From assembly GCA_039714995.1 (NCBI GenBank), contig JBDLII010000062.1:1-11813 (forward strand): a stretch of 11,813 nt of DNA. The letters run 5' to 3'. This document shows, one piece after another, positions 1 through 6,800 of this stretch; positions within the stretch are counted from its first letter, which is position 1; every line of letters starts with the position of its first letter. This stretch comes from Sva-25 sp039714995. GTDB lineage: Bacteria > Pseudomonadota > Gammaproteobacteria > Chromatiales > Chromatiaceae. The notes beneath the pieces are model-generated. The model ran no database searches and was not told where the DNA came from. It worked only from the letters and a program-made list of their open reading frames with translations. The position numbers were made by a program, and so were the translations under genes.

Positions 1-61
1 TCGTATAGAGGCCGCGCTCCGCCAGCTGCAGTGCGCGCGCCATCCACCGGCGGTCGCTCAC
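1..61 (-). CDS. ribD: RibD N-terminus (partial): riboflavin deaminase/reductase
   Basis: Only the first 20 codons are present; the gene continues past the left edge. The visible protein reads (M)SDRRWMARALQLAERGLYT, which matches the start of E. coli RibD, where MARAL is also preceded by six residues. That match favours the GTG start at 61-59, which overlaps the nrdR stop as GTGA, over the ATG at 43-41. RibD is a cytoplasmic bifunctional enzyme: an N-terminal zinc deaminase acts on the diaminopyrimidine product of GTP cyclohydrolase II, and a C-terminal NADPH reductase reduces the product. The deaminase zinc motif lies outside the window, so the call rests on the N-terminal match and on the common glyA-nrdR-ribD order. 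The overlap suggests translational coupling to nrdR. Confidence 0.8.
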   Translation of the reverse strand, partial: MSDRRWMARALQLAERGLYT

Positions 62-564
62 TGCTGCTCCCCGGATTCGGGGGGCGCTGCCTCCTGCTGG
101 TCCTCCGTGGCCGGCGCCTTCTGCAGCCGCTCGATCTCTTCACGAAAGGCATTCACATCTTCAAATTTGCGGTAGACGGAGGCAAAACGCACATAGGCAA
201 CCTGGTCGAGATTGCGCAGCTCCTCCATCACCAGCTCACCGATCTCTCTGGACGAGACTTCGGCCTCGCCACCGGATGAGAGCTGGCGGGTGATACGGGA
301 TATCGCCGCGTCGATCTGATCCGTGGCAACGGCTCTTTTCTCCAGTGCGCGTGACATGCCGGCGCGCAGCTTGCGGCCGTTGAAGGCGACCCGGCTCTCA
401 TCCCGCTTGATCACGCGCGGCAGGTTCAGTTCGACGCTCTCATAGGTGGTAAAGCGTTCGCTGCAGACAGTGCATTGGCGGCGGCGGCGCACCTGGTCGC
501 CCTCGCCCGAAAGGCGCGAGTCGATGACCTTGGTCTCCTGTGCACCACAGAATGGACAGCGCAT
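58..564 (-). CDS. nrdR: NrdR, ATP-cone repressor of ribonucleotide reductase genes
   Basis: 168 residues. The N-terminal zinc ribbon has C3-x2-C6 and C31-x2-C34, with the family-typical VIDSRL and RRRRQC segments between them. An ATP-cone domain follows, from about residue 49 to 139 (PRVIKRD, RALEKR, IGELVMEEL, VAYVRFASVYRKFED). In this family the ATP-cone senses ATP/dATP and the zinc ribbon binds NrdR boxes upstream of nrd operons, repressing deoxynucleotide synthesis. The protein is about 19 residues longer than the 149-residue E. coli protein; the extra C-terminal tail is rich in Q, E, A and P and probably disordered. The ATG lies 8 bases after the glyA stop and has no clear Shine-Dalgarno, so translation probably depends on coupling to glyA. 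The stop overlaps the ribD start. Confidence 0.97.
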   Translation of the reverse strand: MRCPFCGAQETKVIDSRLSGEGDQVRRRRQCTVCSERFTTYESVELNLPRVIKRDESRVAFNGRKLRAGMSRALEKRAVATDQIDAAISRITRQLSSGGEAEVSSREIGELVMEELRNLDQVAYVRFASVYRKFEDVNAFREEIERLQKAPATEDQQEAAPPESGEQQ

Positions 565-572
565 GGGATCGA

Positions 573-1829
573 TTAATCAGTGTAGACGGGAAGCCGGGTG
601 CAGATCGCTTTCACCTTCTCCCTGATGGCATCGATCACGCCCTGGTCACCGCGGCTGTCGATGATGTCGCACATCCAGCCCGCCAGCTCCGTCGCATCCG
701 CTTCGCTGAAGCCCCGGGTTGTGATTGCCGGCGTGCCGACACGGATGCCGCTGGTGACGAAGGGTGACTGCGGATCATTGGGTACGGCATTCATGTTGAC
801 GGTAATATTCGCTGTTCCCAGCCAGGCGTCGACCTCCTTGCCAGTCAGGCCGGCTTCGATGAAACTCACCAGGAAAAGGTGGTCGTCAGTCCCCTTGGAG
901 ACCACATCATAGCCGCGCTGCATGAAGATATCGGCCATCGCGCTGGCATTGATCATTACCTGCTGCTGATAGCTCTTGAAGCCGGGCTCCATCGCCTCCT
1001 TGAATGCCACCGCCTTGGCAGCGATGACATGCATCAGCGGGCCGCCCTGGGTGCCGGGAAAGACCAGCGAGTTGAGCTTTTTCTCGATCTCCGGATTGGA
1101 CTTCGCCAGGATCAGGCCGCCGCGCGGGCCTCGCAGGGTCTTGTGGGTGGTGGTGGTGGTGACATCCGCTATCCCGACCGGGCTGGGATAGAGACCCACG
1201 GCGATCAGACCCGCCACATGCGCCATATCGACAAACAGGTAGGCGCCCACCTCGTCGGCTATGTCCCGGAAGCGCTGCCAGTCGACGATGCGCGAATAGG
1301 CGGAGAAGCCGGCGATGATCATCTTCGGCCTGTGCTCACGCGCCAGATTCTCGACCTGCTGATAGTCGATCTCGCCGCTAGCGGCATCCAGCCCGTACTG
1401 AACGGCATGATAGATCTTGCCGGAGAAGCTCGGTTTGGCGCCGTGTGTCAGGTGTCCGCCATCGGCCAGGCTCATGCCCAGCACCGTGTCGCCAGGCTCG
1501 CACAGGGCCATGTAGACAGCTGCGTTCGCCTGTGAACCCGAGTGCGGCTGAACATTTGCGTAGTCAGCACTGAAAAGCGCCTTGGCACGATCGATAGCCA
1601 GCTGCTCCGCCTTGTCGACATATTCACAGCCGCCGTAATAGCGCTTGCCGGGATAACCCTCGGCATACTTGTTGGTCAACACGGATCCCTGCGCCTGCAT
1701 CACGCGCGGGCTGGTGTAGTTCTCCGATGCGATCAACTCGATATGCTGCTCCTGGCGCTGCTCCTCATCGGTAATTGCCTGCCACAACTCGGCATCGTAG
1801 TCACTGATTTGCATTGATTTCTTAAACAT
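573..1829 (-). CDS. glyA: Serine hydroxymethyltransferase
   Basis: 418 residues, against 417 in E. coli. This cytoplasmic PLP enzyme converts serine and tetrahydrofolate to glycine and 5,10-methylene-tetrahydrofolate, the main one-carbon source. The PLP-binding lysine is K230 in TTTTTHKTLRGPRGG (E. coli K229). Other conserved segments are HIELIASENY, NKYAEGYPGKRYYGG, QPHSGSQAN, LADGGHLTHG, DMAHVAGLI and SGIRVGTPAITTRG. The ATG at 1829 fits the family N-terminus, and GGAGAG at 1840-1835 is a good Shine-Dalgarno 5 bases away. It is the first gene of a likely glyA-nrdR-ribD unit. I found no convincing sigma-70 promoter in the roughly 108 bases between the start and the palindromic element upstream. 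Confidence 0.99.
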   Translation of the reverse strand: MFKKSMQISDYDAELWQAITDEEQRQEQHIELIASENYTSPRVMQAQGSVLTNKYAEGYPGKRYYGGCEYVDKAEQLAIDRAKALFSADYANVQPHSGSQANAAVYMALCEPGDTVLGMSLADGGHLTHGAKPSFSGKIYHAVQYGLDAASGEIDYQQVENLAREHRPKMIIAGFSAYSRIVDWQRFRDIADEVGAYLFVDMAHVAGLIAVGLYPSPVGIADVTTTTTHKTLRGPRGGLILAKSNPEIEKKLNSLVFPGTQGGPLMHVIAAKAVAFKEAMEPGFKSYQQQVMINASAMADIFMQRGYDVVSKGTDDHLFLVSFIEAGLTGKEVDAWLGTANITVNMNAVPNDPQSPFVTSGIRVGTPAITTRGFSEADATELAGWMCDIIDSRGDQGVIDAIREKVKAICTRLPVYTD

Positions 1830-1937
1830 GGCTGCTCTCCGGACATTTCCTGCAAAAATTGAGTCTGTGCATCGTATGATATCTCGCCGGGCCGGGCTCT
1901 ATTCACGGGGTTATTGAGAAGTTATTTCAACCACTGA

Positions 1938-2048
1938 GTCACTGCTGGCGGATCTATCTGCAGGAAACGTCGGAGGCATGGATGCCGACGCGAGCCTACA
2001 GGGAAGTATTAACGGCGTTTTCCGGAAGATAGATCCGCCAGCAGTGAC
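1938..2048. repeat. 111-bp palindromic, MITE/REP-like element
   Basis: Two perfect 22-bp inverted arms, 1938-1959 and 2027-2048, bound a 67-base centre. The pairing continues imperfectly inward: 1961-1969 and 2016-2025 are partly complementary. The centre holds a smaller dyad, CGTCGG at 1968-1973 against CCGACG at 1985-1990, around CATGGATG, followed by GAGCCTACAGGGA. From memory, the pairing of CATGGATG with GAGCCTACAGGGA resembles an intergenic hairpin repeat seen in many Gammaproteobacteria; I cannot verify this here. No open frame lies inside and no clear target-site duplication flanks it. It lies between the divergent glyA and dsbB genes, so it may affect either leader. Confidence 0.7.
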
Positions 2049-2128
2049 GATCTCACATGTGATGAAAAATTACATAATAGACGCGGATTTTATCAGAGGA
2101 GAGGCGCAACTGATATTGCTAATCTGAA

Positions 2129-2157
2129 TAGAGGCATTCGCTGGAGTCGAGTATACT
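2129..2157 (+). promoter_or_regulatory. Candidate dsbB promoter
   Basis: A good -10 box, TATACT, lies at 2152-2157, about 33 bases before the dsbB ATG, and is followed by a GC-rich stretch. The -35 at the right distance (TAGAGG at 2129-2134, 17-bp spacer) is poor, so the promoter may need an activator. AGTATACT is itself a palindrome, so the box could also be read on the opposite strand. The -10 is plausible; the -35 is weak. Confidence 0.4.
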
Positions 2158-2189
2158 GCGCGCATTCTCGGAGCACTCTAATTCAGGTT

Positions 2190-2699
2190 ATGGGATTTCT
2201 CTCACAGGCTTCAAAAAAACGCCCCGCATGGCTGCTGCTGGCGCTGTCCGCCCTGCTTCTCGAAATTATCGCTCTCTACTTCCAGTTTGGAAGCATGGAG
2301 TTGCAGCCCTGCGTCCTCTGCATCTACGAGCGCACTGCCCTGATGGGGATTCTGCTGGCCGGATTGCTTGGCGCCATTGCTCCGCAGCTGTGGCTGTTTC
2401 GCTGGCTGGGGTTTCTGTTGTGGGGGAGCAGTGCCGTGTGGGGAGTGATGCTGGCTCTGGAACACAGCGGCATTCAGCAAAACCCGATGACGGCGAGCTG
2501 CGATTTCATGACCAACTTCCCCGCCTGGGCAAAGCTGGACGAGTGGTTTCCGCTGCTGTTCACGCCAACCGGATTGTGCGACGAAATCCAGTGGCGCTTT
2601 CTCGGCTACACCATGCCGCAAACCCTGGTCGGCATCTATGGGCTCTACCTGCTAGTGCTGGTTGTTGTCATCGCCGCACAATTCAGCAGAGAGAAGTAA
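2190..2699 (+). CDS. dsbB: DsbB, quinone-dependent disulfide oxidoreductase
   Basis: 169 residues, against 176 in E. coli. This inner-membrane protein reoxidises DsbA and passes electrons to ubiquinone or menaquinone, supporting disulfide formation in the periplasm. Both redox pairs are visible at the E. coli positions: C41-VL-C44 in the first periplasmic loop, and C104 with C130 in the second. R48, which lies next to the quinone in the E. coli protein, is present in CIYER. Four hydrophobic segments (about 12-31, 46-63, 67-90 and 143-163) fit the four-helix topology. The ATG at 2190 gives the family N-terminus; the next in-frame Met is residue 36. The Shine-Dalgarno is weak: GGAG at 2170-2173 is far from the start and AGG at 2185-2187 is very close. 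The gene stands alone and points towards the oppositely transcribed tRNA operon. DsbA is not in the window. Confidence 0.98.
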   Translation: MGFLSQASKKRPAWLLLALSALLLEIIALYFQFGSMELQPCVLCIYERTALMGILLAGLLGAIAPQLWLFRWLGFLLWGSSAVWGVMLALEHSGIQQNPMTASCDFMTNFPAWAKLDEWFPLLFTPTGLCDEIQWRFLGYTMPQTLVGIYGLYLLVLVVVIAAQFSREK

Positions 2700-2716
2700 C
2701 TCGATTATCCACGCGC

Positions 2717-2784
2717 GGCGCAATTTGCAGGCTTATTGACGCCCTCCGCACGTTGGTGGATGCGCTGTCGCTTATCCCCCCTAC
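2717..2784. repeat. Two adjacent degenerate REP-like palindromes after dsbB
   Basis: The first is GGCGCAAT (2717-2724) against ATTGACGCC (2735-2743), which pair with one bulged base. The second is GGTGGAT (2755-2761) against ATCCCCC (2774-2780), with an inner GCG/CGC pair and one mismatch in the outer arm. From memory, both resemble dispersed extragenic palindromes common in Proteobacteria (forms with GGCGCAAT...ATTGCGCC and GGTGGATGCGC...GCTTATCCACC). The copies look decayed. They sit just past the dsbB stop, a typical REP position, and may also help end or stabilise the dsbB transcript. Confidence 0.5.
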
Positions 2785-2791
2785 AGACTGT

Positions 2792-2811
2792 ATAAAACAG
2801 GGATGTTTTAT
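2792..2811. repeat. Perfect short dyad in the dsbB-tRNA interval
   Basis: ATAAAACA at 2792-2799 and TGTTTTAT at 2804-2811 form a perfect 8-bp stem with a GGGA loop. It is A/T-rich, so a weak hairpin, and has no following T-run beyond its own arm. It could be an operator-like site, a weak end for dsbB transcription, or chance. No function can be assigned. Confidence 0.35.
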
Positions 2812-2890
2812 CAGAGCGTACATGGATGTGTTCACAGCGGCGCTGAAAGGCTGGTCCCGACCCTGCAGATGACCAAATAGTCAATACAAG

Positions 2891-2923
2891 AAAAAACCCC
2901 CTGGCCAATCCTGGACAGGGGGT
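2891..2923 (-). terminator. Intrinsic terminator of the tRNA operon
   Basis: Read on the minus strand, ACCCCCTG (2923-2916) pairs with CAGGGGGT (2903-2896) as a perfect 8-bp GC-rich stem with a 12-base loop. A run of six to seven T (A on the plus strand at 2891-2896) overlaps and follows its end. It lies 6 bases after the CCA end of tRNA-His. There is no T-run on the other side, so it acts only on the minus-strand transcript. Confidence 0.93.
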
Positions 2924-2929
2924 AGAAGA

Positions 2930-3006
2930 TGGGGTGGATGATGGGGCTCGAACCCACGACGACTGGAATCACAATCCAGGGCTCTACCAACTGAGCTACA
3001 CCCACC
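2930..3006 (-). tRNA. tRNA-His (anticodon GTG)
   Basis: 77 nt including an encoded CCA at 2932-2930. The anticodon GTG is at 2972-2970 in the loop TTGTGAT, closed by a perfect CTGGA/TCCAG stem. The 5' end has the extra G(-1) typical of tRNA-His, facing C73. The D-arm (TAGCTCAGTTGGTAGAG) and T-arm (GTGGG/CCCAT with TTCGAGC) are standard, and the acceptor stem has one G-U pair. It closely resembles E. coli tRNA-His and is the last gene of the Pro-Arg-His operon. Confidence 0.98.
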
Positions 3007-3044
3007 ATTGTTAACTTGGTGTGATCCTGTTTTCTCTGACTATA

Positions 3045-3121
3045 TGGCGCGCCCGGCAGGACTCGAACCTGCAACCCTCGGCTTAGAAGGCCGATGCTCT
3101 ATCCGGTTGAGCTACGGGCGC
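3045..3121 (-). tRNA. tRNA-Arg (anticodon TCT)
   Basis: 77 nt with an encoded CCA at 3047-3045 and discriminator G. The acceptor stem GCGCCCG/CGGGCGC, anticodon stem TCGGC/GCCGA and T-stem GCAGG/CCTGC pair perfectly. The anticodon TCT at 3087-3085 reads AGA and AGG. Spacers of 38 bases to tRNA-His and 28 to tRNA-Pro hold nothing else recognisable. Confidence 0.98.
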
Positions 3122-3149
3122 AAATCAGGTCATGCAGATGATCGGAAGC

Positions 3150-3226
3150 TGGTCGGGGTAGAGAGATTCGAACTCCCGACATCCTGCTCCCAAAGCAGGC
3201 GCGCTACCAGACTGCGCTATACCCCG
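3150..3226 (-). tRNA. tRNA-Pro (anticodon TGG)
   Basis: 77 nt with an encoded CCA at 3152-3150 and discriminator A. The acceptor stem CGGGGTA/TACCCCG and anticodon stem CCTGC/GCAGG pair perfectly; the T-stem has one G-U pair. The anticodon TGG at 3192-3190 can read all or most CCN codons when the wobble U is modified. It is the first gene of the operon, about 30 bases after the predicted transcription start. Confidence 0.98.
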
Positions 3227-3263
3227 ACGACTTGCGGCAGATTGCTCTGCTGCAAGCCCCCGA

Positions 3264-3292
3264 ATGATACGGACTCCGGGGCAATCAGTCAA
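3264..3292 (-). promoter_or_regulatory. Sigma-70 promoter of the tRNA operon
   Basis: On the minus strand, -35 TTGACT (3292-3287) is separated by exactly 17 bases from -10 TATCAT (3269-3264). Each differs from consensus by one base. The bases just after the -10 (TCGGGGGC) are GC-rich, the kind of discriminator found at stable-RNA promoters under stringent (ppGpp) control; that control is inferred from family knowledge. It sits 38 bases upstream of tRNA-Pro. Confidence 0.85.
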
Positions 3293-3358
3293 TGACTTCG
3301 TAGCTCTTTTTTCGGCTCTATGAGGCTGTTTGCAGGCAGTTTATACACCCTCACCCTA

Positions 3359-3381
3359 ACCCTCTCCCGAGGGGAGAGGGT
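3359..3381. repeat. Hairpin repeat between rpoZ and the tRNA promoter
   Basis: ACCCTCTCCC (3359-3368) and GGGAGAGGGT (3372-3381) form a perfect 10-bp stem with a GAG loop, preceded by the pyrimidine-rich CCCTCACCCTA at 3348-3358. From memory, this belongs to a dispersed repeat type widespread in Proteobacteria. It begins 9 bases past the rpoZ stop and could act as a stabilising or weak terminating hairpin for rpoZ, but the minus-strand transcript has no T-run after it, so I do not call it an intrinsic terminator. Confidence 0.6.
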
Positions 3382-3389
3382 ATTTTAGA

Positions 3390-3671
3390 TCAGTTGTTGC
3401 CGGTTTCCAGCCCGGAGAGCTCTTCGCCAAGGGCAATCAGCAGCTCCTCCTCGCTCTCCTCTTCCTGGTTGTCCTGCTCGTCAACCGTTTCGCTGGTGAT
3501 CAGCCCCTCGGCGATTTCACGCAGCGCCATCACCGTGGGCTTGTCGTTCTCCCACGGCAGCAGCGGTTCGACTCCATTTGCCAACTGGCGCGCCCTTTTG
3601 GTTGCCAGCAACACCAGGTTGAAACGGTTATCGACATGCTCGAGACAATCTTCTACTGTGATTCGTGCCAT
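3390..3671 (-). CDS. rpoZ: RNA polymerase omega subunit
   Basis: 93 residues, against 91 in E. coli. Omega binds the beta-prime C-terminus, helps assemble RNA polymerase, and with beta-prime forms a ppGpp binding site in E. coli. Family hallmarks are MARITVEDC at the start, NRFNLVLLATKRARQL, ENDKPTVMALREIAEGLI in the middle, and an acidic, variable C-terminal tail (EEESEEELL). The ATG at 3671 matches the family start and has AGAGG at 3684-3680, 8 bases upstream. The neighbourhood is odd: gmk and spoT, the usual partners, are absent, and the gene follows rpoC on the same strand after a 165-bp gap that contains a candidate promoter and inverted repeats. Identity is certain; the cause of its location is not. 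Confidence 0.97.
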   Translation of the reverse strand: MARITVEDCLEHVDNRFNLVLLATKRARQLANGVEPLLPWENDKPTVMALREIAEGLITSETVDEQDNQEEESEEELLIALGEELSGLETGNN

Positions 3672-3690
3672 TATCAGGACCTCTTACGAA

Positions 3691-3725
3691 GCTCTGAATG
3701 AATCGCTTCGCGTTTCATTCAGAGC
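3691..3725 (-). promoter_or_regulatory. Leader hairpin upstream of rpoZ
   Basis: Bases 3691-3702 and 3714-3725 form a perfect 12-bp stem. The 11-base loop can extend the stem by three more G-C pairs after one T-T mismatch, leaving a 3-base loop. On the rpoZ transcript it would sit at the very 5' end, just after the predicted start near 3732 and before the Shine-Dalgarno at 3684-3680. No T-run follows, so it is not an intrinsic terminator. An mRNA-stabilising role or alternative pairing is possible. Confidence 0.5.
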
Positions 3726-3738
3726 ATTCCTACAAGTT

Positions 3739-3766
3739 ATTCTACGGAGGAAGGGTTGAAATTCAA
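3739..3766 (-). promoter_or_regulatory. Candidate sigma-70 promoter for rpoZ
   Basis: On the minus strand, -35 TTGAAT (3766-3761) and -10 TAGAAT (3744-3739) are 16 bases apart; they match consensus at 4 and 5 of 6 positions. It lies inside the inverted-repeat element and would start transcription near 3732. It could let rpoZ be expressed separately from rpoBC. Confidence 0.55.
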
Positions 3767-3836
3767 TGGGTTGTAACAGGCATTTGATCCACCCTTCCCC
3801 CGAATCCCCTTCCCATCGATTCATTCAGAGCTTCCC

Positions 3837-6800
3837 TTACTCTTCATCCGGGGTGTTTAGCGCTTTCTTGATCGCTGCTTCAGCCTCCTGGGCAGCCAGT
3901 TCGGTGTCCGCCACATCATCGAAGAGCATCTTGTGGCTTTCACGTCGCTCCTTGTGGTGCGACAGGCCGGTGCCCGCCGGAACCAGACGGCCGACAATGA
4001 CATTCTCTTTCAGGCCATTGAGCTTATCCGACGAGCCACGCACCGAAGCCTCTGTCAGCACGCGCGTGGTCTCCTGGAACGATGCCGCGGAGATAAAGGA
4101 TTCCGTTGCCAACGACGCCTTGGTAATGCCCAGCAGCATCAGCTCATACTCTGCCGTGAACTTGCCCTCGGCGACCAGCTGCTCATTCTCCTCGATGACG
4201 CGTGAACGCTCGGCCTGTTCACCCTTGATAAAGCTGGAGTCTCCGGCGTTGGTAATCTCGACCTTGCGCAGCATTTGACGCACGATAACCTCGATGTGCT
4301 TGTCGTTGATGCTGACGCCCTGCAGGCGGTAAACCTCCTGAATCTCCTGCACCATGTACTCGGCAAGCGCAGTGACACCACGCAGGCGCAGAATGTCGTG
4401 CGGGATCAGTTCGCCCTCGGCGATCACCTCCCCTTTTTCAACGTGTTCGCCTTCGAAGATATCGATGCGGCGCCACTTGTGGATCAGCGTCTCCTGCGTT
4501 TCGCCGCTCTTTTCGGTGATGACCAGTCGCTGCTTGCCCTTGGTCTCCTTGCCGAATGAGACGATGCCGCTGGTCTCCGCCAGAATCGCCGGGTCCTTGG
4601 GCTTGCGCGCCTCGAACAGATCGGCAACCCGGGGCAGACCACCGGTAATATCGCGGGTCTTTGATGACTCCTGCGGAATACGCGCCAGCGTGCCACCCAC
4701 CGAGACATCGCTGCCATCGGTGGCGCTGACCACGGATCCTGCCGGCAGAAAATAGTGCGCCGGCATGTTGCTGCCCGGAATAGTGACATCATCATCCTTG
4801 TCATCGACCAGCTTGACCATCGGGCGCATCTCCTTGCCTGCCGTTGGACGCTGGGCCGGATCAATAATCTCCAGGGAGGAGAGTCCGGTCACGTCGTCAA
4901 CACGCTTCTGCACCGTGACCCCTTCGACAAAATCCACGAAGTTCATCTTGCCTGCAACCTCGGTAATGACAGGGTGTGTATGCGGGTCCCATGAGGCAAT
5001 CAGGGCTCCGCCCTCGACATTGGTCTCGTTTTGCACCTTCAGGTTGGCGCCGTAAGGGAGCTTGTAGCGCTCGCGCTCGCGCCCCAGCTCGTCCAGCAGG
5101 TGCACCTCGCCGGAACGGGAGGTCACGACATGATCGCCATTCTCCTTCTCGACAGATTCGATGTTGTAGTAGCGAATCTTGCCGCCGTTCTTGACCTCGA
5201 TACTGTTGGCGGCCGCGGCTCTTGATGCTGCGCCGCCGATATGGAAGGTGCGCATGGTCAGCTGGGTGCCGGGTTCACCGATACTCTGGGCGGCGACGAC
5301 ACCGACTGCCTCACCCTCATTGACCAGGTGTCCGCGCGCCAGGTCGCGACCATAACAGGCTGCGCAGACACCGGTACGGGCTTCACAGGTGATCGCCGAG
5401 CGCACCAGCACCTGGTCGACGCCGGCTTGATTCAGTTTTTCAACCCAGGCCTCGTCCAGCAATGTGCCGGCTTCGCAGACAACCTCATCGGAACCGGGAG
5501 GCGTGACATCCCTGGCGGGCACCCGCCCCAGGATACGCTCACTGAGCGGCTCGACCACATCGCCACCCTCGATGATCGGCGTCATCAGCAGGCCTTCTTC
5601 GGTGCCGCAATCATCCTGCAACACCACCATATCCTGGGCCACGTCGACCAGGCGGCGCGTCAGGTAACCCGAGTTGGCGGTTTTCAGCGCGGTGTCGGCA
5701 AGACCCTTGCGCGCACCGTGCGTGGAGATAAAGTACTGCAGTACGTCGAGACCTTCACGGAAGTTGGCCTTGATCGGTGTTTCGATGATCGAACCATCCG
5801 GCTTGGCCATCAAACCCCGCATGCCGGCAAGCTGCCGAATCTGCGCCGCCGAACCACGCGCCCCGGAATCCGCCATCATGTAGATGGAGTTGAACGAGTC
5901 CGTTTCAACTTCACTGCCATCCTTTTCCGCGACACGCATTTTGGAGATCTTGTCCATCATCGCCTTGGCGACCTGGTCATTGGTATGCGACCAGATATCC
6001 ACAACCTTGTTGTAGCGCTCACCCTGGGTGACAAGGCCTGATGCATACTGCTTCTGGATCTCCTTCACCTCGTCTTCAGCCGTGGCGAGGATCGTCTCCT
6101 TCTCATCGGGAACGATCATATCCTTCGCGGCGACGGAGACAGCGGCCTTGGTTGCAAAGCGGTAGCCGGTATACATCAACTGGTCGGCAAAAACGACGGT
6201 ATCTTTCAACCCCTGGCTCCGGTAGCAGGTATCGATCAGATGGGAGATCGCCTTTTTGCCAAGCGGCTGCTGCAGCAGCTCGAAAGGCATGCCCTCGGGC
6301 AGGATCTCTTTCAACAGCGCCCGCCCGACGGTAGTGTCAACAATGTTTCTTCTGCTCTCGAGTTCACCATCGTCATTCAGTACTTTTTCCGAGATACGCA
6401 CCTTCACCCTGGCCTGCAGGGCCACGACGCCGGTATCATAGGCGCGCTGCACCTCGCGGGGATCGGTAAACACCATACCCTCGCCCCTGGCATTGATGCG
6501 TTCACGCGTCATGTAGTAGAGCCCCAGCACCACGTCCTGTGACGGTACGATGATAGGTTCGCCATTCGCCGGCGAGAGGATGTTGTTCGATGACATCATC
6601 AGGGTGCGCGCTTCCAGCTGCGCCTCGATGGAGAGCGGCACGTGCACGGCCATCTGGTCGCCGTCAAAATCGGCGTTGAAAGCGGTGCACACCAGCGGGT
6701 GCAGCTGAATGGCCTTGCCCTCGATCAGCACCGGCTCAAACGCCTGGATGCCCAGGCGGTGAAGCGTCGGCGCACGATTGAGCATGATCGGGTGCTCGCG

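Larger units (their letters stand above)
3688..3834. repeat. 147-bp element with perfect 18-bp terminal inverted repeats
   Basis: GAAGCTCTGAATGAATCG at 3688-3705 is the exact reverse complement of 3817-3834. A third, 12-base copy at 3714-3725 is inverted relative to the left end. The outer bases show CTTAC at 3683-3687 and again at 3836-3840, one base away from the right end, a possible imperfect target-site duplication. The segment begins 2 bases after the rpoC stop and ends 16 bases before the rpoZ start. It has no coding capacity. It looks like a MITE or other small mobile repeat, but a native regulatory structure is also possible. Confidence 0.6.

Noticed and set aside
2053..2062. TCACATGTGA palindrome as a CRP-type site
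   Set aside because: CRP sites need TGTGA-N6-TCACA; here the half-sites are in the opposite order without a spacer. A 10-bp palindrome is weak evidence alone.
2736..2796. TTGACG (2736-2741) with TATAAA (2791-2796) as a promoter
   Set aside because: The spacing is 49 bases, far from the 16-18 required, and TTGACG falls inside a REP-like palindrome.
2228..2872. 214-codon plus-strand frame overlapping dsbB
   Set aside because: It is the wrong frame within dsbB, whose own frame shows all four cysteines and four membrane helices.
2832..3074. Small minus-strand frame with VAQLVEPWIVIPVVVGSSPIIHP-like translation
   Set aside because: This is the well-known artefact of translating tRNA genes; it covers tRNA-His and part of tRNA-Arg.
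3008..3295. Small plus-strand frame with ARPAGLEPATLGLEG-like translation
   Set aside because: It is the antisense of tRNA-Arg and tRNA-Pro, another common false annotation.
3691..3725. The rpoC-rpoZ hairpin as an intrinsic terminator of rpoBC
   Set aside because: The stem is strong, but no T-run follows it on the minus strand, so intrinsic termination is not supported.
5241..6041. A 266-codon plus-strand frame opposite rpoC
   Set aside because: It is antisense to the conserved core of rpoC, including the zinc site and trigger loop, with no independent evidence for coding.
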